Shown here: piece by piece, positions 21,695 to 28,246 of the stretch
Numbering within the stretch: position 1 is the first letter of the stretch
How the letters are laid out: each line of letters starts with the position of its first letter
DNA from: a virus
Reading direction: 5' to 3' (one strand)
IMG/VR virus record: IMGVR_UViG_3300017593_000751
Span: 1 to 64,000 of that record
Length of the DNA: 64,000 bases
Translations under genes and position numbers: made by a program
The notes under the pieces: generated by a model
Databases searched by the model: none
Seen by the model: only the letters and a program-made list of their open reading frames with translations
What the model was told of the DNA's origin: nothing

Positions 21695-22579
21695 ATGAAA
21701 CGAAGAGGGAAGCGGCCGTTGGTGTCAAGAGTACGTTCCTTCCGTTTAAGCTTGGAAGAACTGGAAGCCTTGGTGGCAGGAGAGGCCGTGAGCTTCAACT
21801 TCAAGCTGCTTCCTCCGAAGGAATTGGACCTAGCAGGAAAACAAGAAGAACAAGAGGCTCCGCCCGTGTCATCCGCGTCGGAAGAAATAGAAATGCCTGA
21901 GATAGTCAAAGTGAGCGTTGATAAGCTCATTTGCACTTGGAATCAACACGCCTACGTTGTTCGAGCTAATAACCAGGGCGAAAGCCGGAACCGGCCGTTC
22001 CCTGAAGAAAAACGACGGGACGAAGCGACCATGACTTTGTTGCGAGAGGCCATCCAACAAGTAGGACTGAAGAAACTCATAACTCAAATGAAGCTTTATT
22101 TTCAAGTCTGCGAACGGGGCGAGCATTTATTCGAGGGCAAAAATCTGGCCTATGCCAGCTTGGATAGCTGGGCCGAGCGGGTCTTGGCAGCTCATCGCAA
22201 GGGAAAGAAGCTATGGTGGCAGACGAAGGACCTAAAGGGCCGGCCGTTGAAGACGCGAAGCGTCAATCCCGAACTCACGCGACAAGTGGCCGATGCTTTT
22301 GCCAAGCGGTTCCTCGGCAGAGAACATTACGGAAGGCTGAAGAACCCGTCCACCGAGTACGAGCGGTTCTGCGAGGCCGCCAGACGTATAGCTCTTTTCG
22401 CCGAGAAGACGGGCAGGAAGGTGGAGGATGCCATTCGCCTGCTGTTAGACTGCCTGGAGTCCGCCAGGTTTGACTATGTTCGGCCCGGTCACTTGGCCTC
22501 CGACCACACCTGGCGCGTGCTGATGCCCCAGTACATCGACCGGCTTTACGGCTACGAAAACCGGCCTAGGACATCGTAA
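21695..22579 (+). CDS. Possible replication initiator or helicase loader
   Basis: This 294-residue protein is the first gene right of the iteron region, with AAAGGAAAG before its ATG. The N-terminus is basic, residues 45-65 are acidic, then VDKLICTWNQHAYVVRA, helical regions, and a C-terminal CLESARFDYVRPGHLASDHTW followed by RVLMPQYIDRLYGY. That end resembles the C-terminal helical domain of phage replisome-organizer and loader proteins. The replication genes lack a separate helicase loader, which fits, but the assignment is inference from position and pattern. Confidence 0.55.
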   Translation: MKRRGKRPLVSRVRSFRLSLEELEALVAGEAVSFNFKLLPPKELDLAGKQEEQEAPPVSSASEEIEMPEIVKVSVDKLICTWNQHAYVVRANNQGESRNRPFPEEKRRDEATMTLLREAIQQVGLKKLITQMKLYFQVCERGEHLFEGKNLAYASLDSWAERVLAAHRKGKKLWWQTKDLKGRPLKTRSVNPELTRQVADAFAKRFLGREHYGRLKNPSTEYERFCEAARRIALFAEKTGRKVEDAIRLLLDCLESARFDYVRPGHLASDHTWRVLMPQYIDRLYGYENRPRTS

Positions 22580-22692
22580 GTTCTTATGAGACAAAGAATA
22601 ATAATTTTTCATTTTTTTCTTGTTTTCGTCCTTGACTAAAACCGATAGAGGCATATAATGCTAGTGTGATGAGAACGAGAAAGGAGAACGGG
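22575..22692 (+). promoter_or_regulatory. Promoter with duplicated leader (first copy)
   Basis: TTGACT at 22632-22637 and TATAAT at 22654-22659 are 16 bases apart, a clear sigma70-type promoter. The surrounding 115 bases, from CGTAAGTTCTT through a T-rich stretch to the ribosome binding site AAAGGAGAACGGG, are nearly the same as 56484-56600. The 5' part may act as a weak terminator for the preceding gene. Confidence 0.85.
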
Positions 22693-23022
22693 ATGAAACA
22701 GGCAACAGCACTTCCAGCGTGGGCAAAGGTCGGCACTGTCCTCCATTATTCTTGGGGCTGGGAACAAACGAATTGCGAGTTCTACGAGGTCGTGGCCGTT
22801 CGCGGTTCGCAGGTCATCATCCGGGAGATAGCGGCCAAGCAGGTCGGCCCCTGGGCTTTCATGAGCACATACGTCGTTCCTGAGCCCGGCAAGTTTATCG
22901 GCCCTGAGATGCGAAAGAAGGCTCAGGACTTCGGCGTGCGGATGAAGTTCGGAACGGCCGGGCCCATAAGCCCCGAGGAATTGGCCGCTGGCAGGAGCTT
23001 CTATTGCTCCTGGTATGCGTAG
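22693..23022 (+). CDS. Hypothetical protein
   Basis: The start at 22693 follows AAAGGAGAACGGG; 109 residues. The middle is beta-rich (GTVLHYSWGWEQ, FYEVVAVRGSQVIIREIAAK), like a small SH3-type barrel, and it ends with AAGRSFYCSWYA. Its leader is shared with the gene at 56601. The function is unknown. Confidence 0.6.
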   Translation: MKQATALPAWAKVGTVLHYSWGWEQTNCEFYEVVAVRGSQVIIREIAAKQVGPWAFMSTYVVPEPGKFIGPEMRKKAQDFGVRMKFGTAGPISPEELAAGRSFYCSWYA

Positions 23023-23042
23023 AAGCTGGAAAGGGGACCGAG

Positions 23043-23330
23043 ATGAAACAAATTGAAGCCCTTCTAGACGCTTGTTCCGAATTCGTTCTCAAGGACCAGC
23101 TGGCCGGATTTGTCCGGTCTGAGTTGGCCGTGCGAGACGACGCCAAGCACGGCCTAACCGACGAATCCGACGGCTGGATGCCGGGGCCGGCGGACACGCC
23201 GCTGAACCAGATAGATTGGGCCAACCTGCGGACCGTCGGCGACCTGCGGGAGATGGTCCGCAAGCTGGACGATGTGGGCTTGGCCGCCCTCAAGGCCACC
23301 CTTGAAGCCCGCGGGGTGAAGGTGATATGA
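23043..23330 (+). CDS. Hypothetical protein
   Basis: The start at 23043 follows AAAGGGGACC; 95 residues. It has an N-terminal helix (MKQIEALLDACSEFVLKDQL) and a C-terminal helix pair (DLREMVRKLDDVGLAALKAT). The function is unknown. Confidence 0.55.
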   Translation: MKQIEALLDACSEFVLKDQLAGFVRSELAVRDDAKHGLTDESDGWMPGPADTPLNQIDWANLRTVGDLREMVRKLDDVGLAALKATLEARGVKVI

Positions 23331-23395
23331 TGAAAATGAGACCTGTTGTTTTCAATCGGGCCGTGACAACTGGAGTCGTCAAAGCCACAGAATGA
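23330..23395 (+). CDS. Possible 21-residue peptide
   Basis: An ATG overlapping the previous stop starts MKMRPVVFNRAVTTGVVKAT E and runs to a TGA just before the next gene's ribosome binding site. AAGG lies upstream. The frame exactly fills the gap, but the peptide is too short to support by composition. Confidence 0.25.
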   Translation: MKMRPVVFNRAVTTGVVKATE

Positions 23396-23408
23396 AAGGA
23401 GCTTCGGA

Positions 23409-23912
23409 ATGACCCGTTACTATCCTCACCCGCCGACTCTGGCGGACAACGAAGCGGAAGACCTTGGTTGCATAGCTGAAATGGTGGCTTGGGCCGCGGA
23501 AGAGATGGGTTTGCGGGCTGATTGGTATTACAGCCAGTCCAGCGAAGCCGTGTACGTCGTTGTGTGGCCCGACGTTCCACCGGACGAAGAGGGAGTGGAC
23601 GATACAGAGGTGACTGTCCGCATCGCCGAGCACGAGCCGAAGCCGTGGAACGGGGGCGGCAGTTTTGAGGTCGGCTCGTTCCGCGAAGGCTGGGGCCATC
23701 CGGTTCCGGCCCATCGCGCCACAGACGGCGATTGGCGGGCCGCCGTGAGGTGGCTGGCCAAACGGTTTGACGCGAAGGTTCCGCCAGCGGTCGCGGAACG
23801 CCTGGAAAGCCGATGGTGCCCCGCCTGTCGGCGATGGGTAGAGCCTGACGGTCGTTTGGAGGCCGCGGGCGTGTATAGCGTTTGCCCTCATTGCGGGGAA
23901 AGAATAAAATGA
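23409..23912 (+). CDS. Zinc-ribbon protein
   Basis: This 167-residue protein has an AAAGGAGC site before the ATG. The C-terminus has a zinc ribbon (RWCPACRRWV...YSVCPHCGERIK). The N-terminal 120 residues are alpha/beta (LGCIAEMVAWAAEEMGLRAD, SEAVYVVVWPDVP). The function is unknown; it is part of the early small-gene cluster. Confidence 0.6.
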   Translation: MTRYYPHPPTLADNEAEDLGCIAEMVAWAAEEMGLRADWYYSQSSEAVYVVVWPDVPPDEEGVDDTEVTVRIAEHEPKPWNGGGSFEVGSFREGWGHPVPAHRATDGDWRAAVRWLAKRFDAKVPPAVAERLESRWCPACRRWVEPDGRLEAAGVYSVCPHCGERIK

Positions 23913-24157
23913 ACAAGGACAGGATTTACAAATGCTTAGCCCGCTGGGTGGTTTTGCTGGCTAGGGAACACGGTTCAGGATATGGAGCCGAAGGGTTGGG
24001 GCCAGCGATATGTGAACTCGCCGAGTCGATAGACCAAAACCGGTGGTGCGAGGCTGCTGAATTTCTTGAAAAGAGTCGTCCCTTGCTCCCGAAGGGTTCT
24101 GATTCGTTTGTGGACGAATTCGTTGCGGCGTTGGAAGGTTTGGGGGAGGAGAGTTAA
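23909..24157 (+). CDS. Hypothetical helical protein
   Basis: The start at 23909 overlaps the previous stop and follows GGGGAAAG; 82 residues, mostly helical (IYKCLARWVVLLAREHG, CEAAEFLEKSRPLL, FVDEFVAALEGL). The function is unknown. Confidence 0.5.
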   Translation: MNKDRIYKCLARWVVLLAREHGSGYGAEGLGPAICELAESIDQNRWCEAAEFLEKSRPLLPKGSDSFVDEFVAALEGLGEES

Positions 24158-24159
24158 AC

Positions 24160-24375
24160 ATGGCGTGCTGGCAGATACAAACGGAAATGGGCTTTGATTA
24201 CGACCTTATCTGGGCCAACTCCGTGCCCAGGGCTCTGGACATTTGGGCGCAGCGTCGGGGGTTTGCCAACTGGAAGGAAATGAACGAGCGCCAGGGCTTT
24301 CGGGGAGATGATTACAAAGTGATTGGTTTTCGTATAATCTTGGGGACGGCGAGAAAGGACGAGAAAGGAGACTGA
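24160..24375 (+). CDS. Hypothetical protein
   Basis: This 71-residue protein follows GGGGGAGGAGAG, a strong site. It has a WANSVPRALDIWAQRRGF region and a basic, strand-like end (DYKVIGFRIILGTARK). The function is unknown. Confidence 0.55.
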   Translation: MACWQIQTEMGFDYDLIWANSVPRALDIWAQRRGFANWKEMNERQGFRGDDYKVIGFRIILGTARKDEKGD

Positions 24376-24376
24376 A

Positions 24377-24535
24377 ATGGCTAAGACGACGAAGAGGAGA
24401 CAAGCAAAGAAGGAAGGCAAGCATATTTGTTGCGGTCAGGAAATGGCCCTGTATCCCCGAGCCCGCGGGATTGGGGCCTTGCCTTTCGTTCGCCTCTGCC
24501 ACAAGTGCGGGCGATGGTTTGAAGTGGCGGAATAA
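24377..24535 (+). CDS. 52-residue zinc-finger-like protein
   Basis: The ATG at 24377 follows GAAAGGAGACTG. The N-terminus is basic (KTTKRRQAKKEGKH). CC at about 18-19 and CHKC at about 41-44 could form a zinc site. Such small zinc proteins are common in phage early regions. The function is unknown. Confidence 0.5.
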   Translation: MAKTTKRRQAKKEGKHICCGQEMALYPRARGIGALPFVRLCHKCGRWFEVAE

Positions 24536-24546
24536 GGGGACAGACG

Positions 24547-25119
24547 ATGAAAACAGACAATCAATCTTCGACTCTTTCAGCCCGCGAACAATTCCTGTCC
24601 TTGGCCCGACAAGAACTGCAAAAGCAGCTAGAACGCCCCAATACGGTCTATTGGAAGGAGCCGGAGATAGAGCTTTCGGGGCCTTATCCCAGGTCGGGCA
24701 AAGGCGGCCTGTTGAGCGGATGGGGGCCGGTTCGGGACTTGCTGCGGATTCGCCTTGAGGTTGAGCTGACTTTTCGCGTACCGTTGAAGCTGCTGAAGAC
24801 GGGTGCGGTGTTGAAACCAGCTACTTGTTCGGACGGCTCAGCTTGGCTGGAGCTGGAAGGCCCTTGTGGTGGCGAAGGCGACGGGACTGACCTGATAGGA
24901 ACCGTTCTGGACGGCGAGGATGAGCTGTCGGAGTTCTTCTTCCCGCAGGGCACCCGGGCTGGCCTGGAGGAGTGGATGTCTTTGGAGAACGTTTGCGGAT
25001 GGGGCCGACTATCGTGGAGCTACGGATATAATCCATTAGAGACCTCGGCGCGGATGTGTGGCGAAGGGCCATATGTTCTTTGCCGAGCGGTCGTTTGGGC
25101 GGAAGGAAAGCAGCGATGA
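24547..25119 (+). CDS. Hypothetical protein, paralogue of left-arm gene at 17503
   Basis: This 190-residue protein shares the FPQGTRAGLEEW then GWGRLSWSYGY region with FPRGTKATLEAT then GWNRLRWRFEL of the left-arm protein, and both have an N-terminal helix with several Arg or Gln. AAGGGGACAG precedes the ATG. The function is unknown. Confidence 0.6.
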   Translation: MKTDNQSSTLSAREQFLSLARQELQKQLERPNTVYWKEPEIELSGPYPRSGKGGLLSGWGPVRDLLRIRLEVELTFRVPLKLLKTGAVLKPATCSDGSAWLELEGPCGGEGDGTDLIGTVLDGEDELSEFFFPQGTRAGLEEWMSLENVCGWGRLSWSYGYNPLETSARMCGEGPYVLCRAVVWAEGKQR

Positions 25120-25832
25120 CTAGATTTGACTTGGGCGGGGCGGTGGAGGCATGGAAGAAGGCGGCGGAAAGCATGGATGAAAATGGCATGCTTCCTCCTC
25201 ACAACTGCCATCGCTGCGGCAAGCCACTCAATGCCGATGGCAACCGTCCGGCGGAACTGTATTTGGGTACCTACACTGGATTGTGCACCGCCTGTATGAA
25301 TGCTTCGCCTTACGAAGTCAAACGTTTGATTTCGGGGGCCAAGTTGATGTCTCATCCGCCACACCTGCCCTCTTGGAGGCGAAGTCGGGAGGAGTTTATT
25401 TGGTTTGAGGACTGCCCCGACAAGTGTATCAAGGGCGTTGTCCCCGGTACTTGGGGCGGGTGGAGCAACTATCCGAAGCAGTGCCCAACGTGCCTTGCTC
25501 GGCATGAGAACCATCCCGAAGTGCGGCGGTATAAGGAAGACCAGAAAAAGCTAAGGGCTGTCCAGTACTACTGGCGTTCCCGGATGATAGCTGAATATGA
25601 ACGAAGGCTAAAGAAGGCGGGATACGAGGGGGGCGAAATTGAAGAAGGCTCTTCACCGGAGGAATGCCCTATCCTTTCCGGTGTGTTGCGGGACGGCCCA
25701 CCCCCGCCCGAAAAGCCGGAATTGCCCGTCTTTCCGGCAGGCTGGGCCAAGGCGTCGGAAGTGGCCTTGACCATGTTGATAGAGGCGGGTTTGGTGCCGC
25801 CGGGGCGGTTTAACTTTAGAAAGGGGAAGTGA
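25116..25832 (+). CDS. Multi-zinc-finger protein
   Basis: The start at 25116 follows AAGGAAAGCAGCG and overlaps the previous stop; 238 residues. Pairs HNCHRCGK, GLCTACMN, FEDCPDKC and KQCPTCLARH indicate two zinc sites. A basic coiled coil follows (RRYKEDQKKLRAVQYYWRSR). The C-terminus is proline-rich then helical. The layout suggests nucleic-acid or protein binding; the function is unknown. Confidence 0.6.
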   Translation: MTRFDLGGAVEAWKKAAESMDENGMLPPHNCHRCGKPLNADGNRPAELYLGTYTGLCTACMNASPYEVKRLISGAKLMSHPPHLPSWRRSREEFIWFEDCPDKCIKGVVPGTWGGWSNYPKQCPTCLARHENHPEVRRYKEDQKKLRAVQYYWRSRMIAEYERRLKKAGYEGGEIEEGSSPEECPILSGVLRDGPPPPEKPELPVFPAGWAKASEVALTMLIEAGLVPPGRFNFRKGK

Positions 25833-26035
25833 TGGTTTATGTGTCACAACACAAGTTGAAGTTTCGCACTAAAAGTTGGTGGGGACATCTTTACGCTCGT
25901 GTTCTTGATGATGGAGAAGGTGGGGAGTGGATAGCAATAAGAGACGGTAGATATGACATTGAAACCGTTTTGAGCTTCAGACAAGCCCGCCGTTTGGCCA
26001 AGTGGCTGTTGAAAGTAGCCGGGGAGGGTTCATAG
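25829..26035 (+). CDS. Single-module strand/helix protein (repeat unit 1)
   Basis: This 68-residue protein ends TVLSFRQARRLAKWLLKVAGEGS. The same module appears twice more in the next gene, and the DNA of all three is visibly similar. It overlaps the previous stop (GTGATG). This is the first of three tandem units made by duplication. Confidence 0.65.
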   Translation: MMVYVSQHKLKFRTKSWWGHLYARVLDDGEGGEWIAIRDGRYDIETVLSFRQARRLAKWLLKVAGEGS

Positions 26036-26455
26036 ATGACAAAAAGAAGGAAGAAGAAGACGATATCTTTACCTACGATTCACATCTGTTGTGATTCTGG
26101 AAGTTTGAGTGCGACTGGTTTTGGCGACGAAGGGGTGGCTTTGGCAATAATTGGTTCCTGGGCTTCTATTGAGGTGGACTTGGTTCGTCAACAAGCCCGC
26201 CGTTTGGCTAGGTGGCTGTTGAGGACAATAGGGGAGGATTCACAGAAGATGAAGAGAAGGAAAGAGAAGACGATAGTGGCTCCTGCCCTCCACATTTGTT
26301 GCGAAGGCGGTTCTTTACACACAAGAAGTTTTGATGGCGAAGAAGTAACTCTTTCCTTGGCCAACCCTTGGGTTTCTCTTGAAGTAGATATTGCTCCTTC
26401 CCAAACCCGTCGCTTGGCCAAGTGGCTGTTGAGGACGGTCGGGGATGAAAAATAG
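26036..26455 (+). CDS. Fused two-module strand/helix protein (repeat units 2 and 3)
   Basis: This 139-residue protein has two near-repeats: KRRKKKTISLPTIHICCDSG...QARRLARWLLRTIGED and KRRKEKTIVAPALHICCEGG...QTRRLAKWLLRTVGDE. Where unit 1 ends in GGGTTCATAGATGACAAAA, unit 2 has GGATTCACAGAAGATGAAG, so a TAG stop became CAG and fused units 2 and 3. The start directly follows the stop of unit 1. The function is unknown. Confidence 0.65.
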   Translation: MTKRRKKKTISLPTIHICCDSGSLSATGFGDEGVALAIIGSWASIEVDLVRQQARRLARWLLRTIGEDSQKMKRRKEKTIVAPALHICCEGGSLHTRSFDGEEVTLSLANPWVSLEVDIAPSQTRRLAKWLLRTVGDEK

Positions 26456-26489
26456 TTATCTGTTCCCCGTCAGGAATGAAACAGGACCA

Positions 26490-26495
26490 TATAAT
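26490..26495 (+). promoter_or_regulatory. -10-like TATAAT box
   Basis: CATATAATGAAACGAAAGGAG precedes the gene at 26516. The context is the same as at the strong promoters, but no TTGACA-like -35 box is present. Confidence 0.4.
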
Positions 26496-26515
26496 GAAAC
26501 GAAAGGAGAAGCAAG

Positions 26516-27193
26516 ATGGCACTAACGCAAGAACAGTTGGCCGAGTATCGCAAGCGGTGCGAGATGTTCGGCGTGGATGAGAAGGGCAGGCCCGGTTGGG
26601 ACCCTAAGACCGAGGAGTGCCAAGCATGCAAGGTTGAAGAGCCCGACCTTTACGAAGCCTGCAAGACCGAGTGTGAGCCTTTGATGAAAAGTGTCTCCGC
26701 TCCTCCCCAAGAGGACCAAGCGGAGGACGAAAGGCTCGCCCCTGTAGCGGATGAGGCCGTGGAGCCTATTATCAAGGATGAGGTTGAGACCCCAACGGCC
26801 CAAGAAGAGGCTCAAGAAGACCAAACAGAAGAGCCTGAAGAGCCCGAAGAGCCTGAGGCTGAACCCGTCGAAGAAGTTGAGGAGGCCGAGGGTTCGGATG
26901 TGGACGACGAAGAGACCACACAAGAGTCCGCGCAAGAGACTGCGCAAGAGACTACCAAGCGGCCCAAACGGGCCAAGGCCGTCCTGGCCGCCGTGGTCAA
27001 TGTGATTATGTCACAACAGGGCGAGTTCAGGGCTAGGGAAGTGGCCGAGCAAGTGGTGAGGCAGACCGGGTGCACTGAGGTAACAGCCACCACGCGAGTC
27101 AACTTCGCTCTCTCTTTCGGGCGACTGTATGGCGTGGTCGAACGCACGAGATGGGGAACGTATCGTTGGGTAGGAGCCGAAAAGAACCAATAG
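26516..27193 (+). CDS. Acidic protein with N-terminal cysteine motif and C-terminal winged-helix-like domain
   Basis: This 225-residue protein has Cys pairs at about 15-50 (RKRCEM, EECQACK, YEACKTECE), then a long Glu/Pro-rich acidic linker (TEEPEEPEEPEAEPVEEVEE), then a domain with NVIMSQQGEFRAREVAEQVV, RQTGCTEVTATTRVNFALS and a wing-like TRWGTYRWVG. The C-terminal part looks like a small DNA-binding fold. It immediately precedes the clamp and polymerase genes. Confidence 0.6.
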   Translation: MALTQEQLAEYRKRCEMFGVDEKGRPGWDPKTEECQACKVEEPDLYEACKTECEPLMKSVSAPPQEDQAEDERLAPVADEAVEPIIKDEVETPTAQEEAQEDQTEEPEEPEEPEAEPVEEVEEAEGSDVDDEETTQESAQETAQETTKRPKRAKAVLAAVVNVIMSQQGEFRAREVAEQVVRQTGCTEVTATTRVNFALSFGRLYGVVERTRWGTYRWVGAEKNQ

Positions 27194-27205
27194 GAGCTAA
27201 ATGGA

Positions 27206-28246
27206 ATGGACAGAAAGAAACTGATGAATGAGTTGGTCAAGGTCTATCCCGCCGTGGACGCTCGCGCTGTAACGGAGGAGATGAAGTGCTTCCGTTTTGC
27301 AGGCCGGCGGGTAGTGGCCAGCAACGGCAACGTGGCCGTATGGGCCGAGCTGCCGGAGGACACCGGCATTGACGGCCTGGTGCCTGCCGAGAAGTTCTTC
27401 CACCTGCTGTCCGACTTGCGGGAGGACGAGCTGGAGATTGAGCAGAAGGACAATGAGCTTCATATCACCTGCGGACGATGTAGGGCCAGATACAAGATTC
27501 GCCCCCATGAGGGCGGATTCCTGGACTCATTGAAGGTAGAGGTTCCCGACGATGCTTGGCGTCCTTGGCCTGAGAAGATGGACGAAGGCTTGAAACTCTG
27601 CCGGTTCGCGGCCTCCCGCGACGCCAGTCAGGGAGCCTTGTGTGGAGTCCATGTGGACGACGAGGGCCTAGTTGCCACCGACTCTTATCGTATCGTCGGG
27701 TATTCCGGCGCACGGCTGCCGGAAGGCTGGGAGCCTCTTACGCTGTCTCAAGACTTGCTGGACGTGCTGGCCAAGCAGGGCGAAGCGGTCGAATCCTGGG
27801 CCGTGGTGGACGGGACGGTGTATTTGAGCTTGGGGTCCACCAAAATCGGGGCCAGGCTGCTGGCCAGCGAGTTCCCTGCGGGGGCCAGGCAGTTCTTGGC
27901 CCAGGCGGCGGAGTTGCCCGAAGAGGTGGAGCTGCCTCAAGAGCTTATCGAGGCCGTCCGCCGGCATGGGGACCAGATGTCCGACGTGCCGGACCTGGAC
28001 CGCGAGATTACAGTGTTGCTGGGGGAAGGCAAGCTGACAATCTCCAGTTCCGATGGTGTGCTGTATGAGCTGTCGGAAGACCTGGACCTGCCCGACTCGG
28101 CCACCAAGGTATCGTTCAAGGTCAATCCCAGCTTCTTGGCCGATGTTCTGGGCCTGACGCGGAAAATGGCCTACGGGGCCGACAAGCGCATGGTGGCTTT
28201 CAAGGCAGAGGATTTTACTTATCTGACGGCGGTAGAGTGGGTATAG
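27206..28246 (+). CDS. Beta-type sliding clamp (replication copy)
   Basis: This 346-residue protein shows the bacterial beta-clamp layout: CRFAASRDASQGALCGVHVD and LVATDSYRIVGYSG in the second domain, VSFKVNPSFLADVLGLTRKM in the third, and the end AEDFTYLTAVEWV in place of the usual YLVMPMRL. Domain 1 is divergent. It is directly upstream of and overlaps the polymerase gene, so it is most likely the processivity factor for that enzyme. Confidence 0.75.
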   Translation: MDRKKLMNELVKVYPAVDARAVTEEMKCFRFAGRRVVASNGNVAVWAELPEDTGIDGLVPAEKFFHLLSDLREDELEIEQKDNELHITCGRCRARYKIRPHEGGFLDSLKVEVPDDAWRPWPEKMDEGLKLCRFAASRDASQGALCGVHVDDEGLVATDSYRIVGYSGARLPEGWEPLTLSQDLLDVLAKQGEAVESWAVVDGTVYLSLGSTKIGARLLASEFPAGARQFLAQAAELPEEVELPQELIEAVRRHGDQMSDVPDLDREITVLLGEGKLTISSSDGVLYELSEDLDLPDSATKVSFKVNPSFLADVLGLTRKMAYGADKRMVAFKAEDFTYLTAVEWV

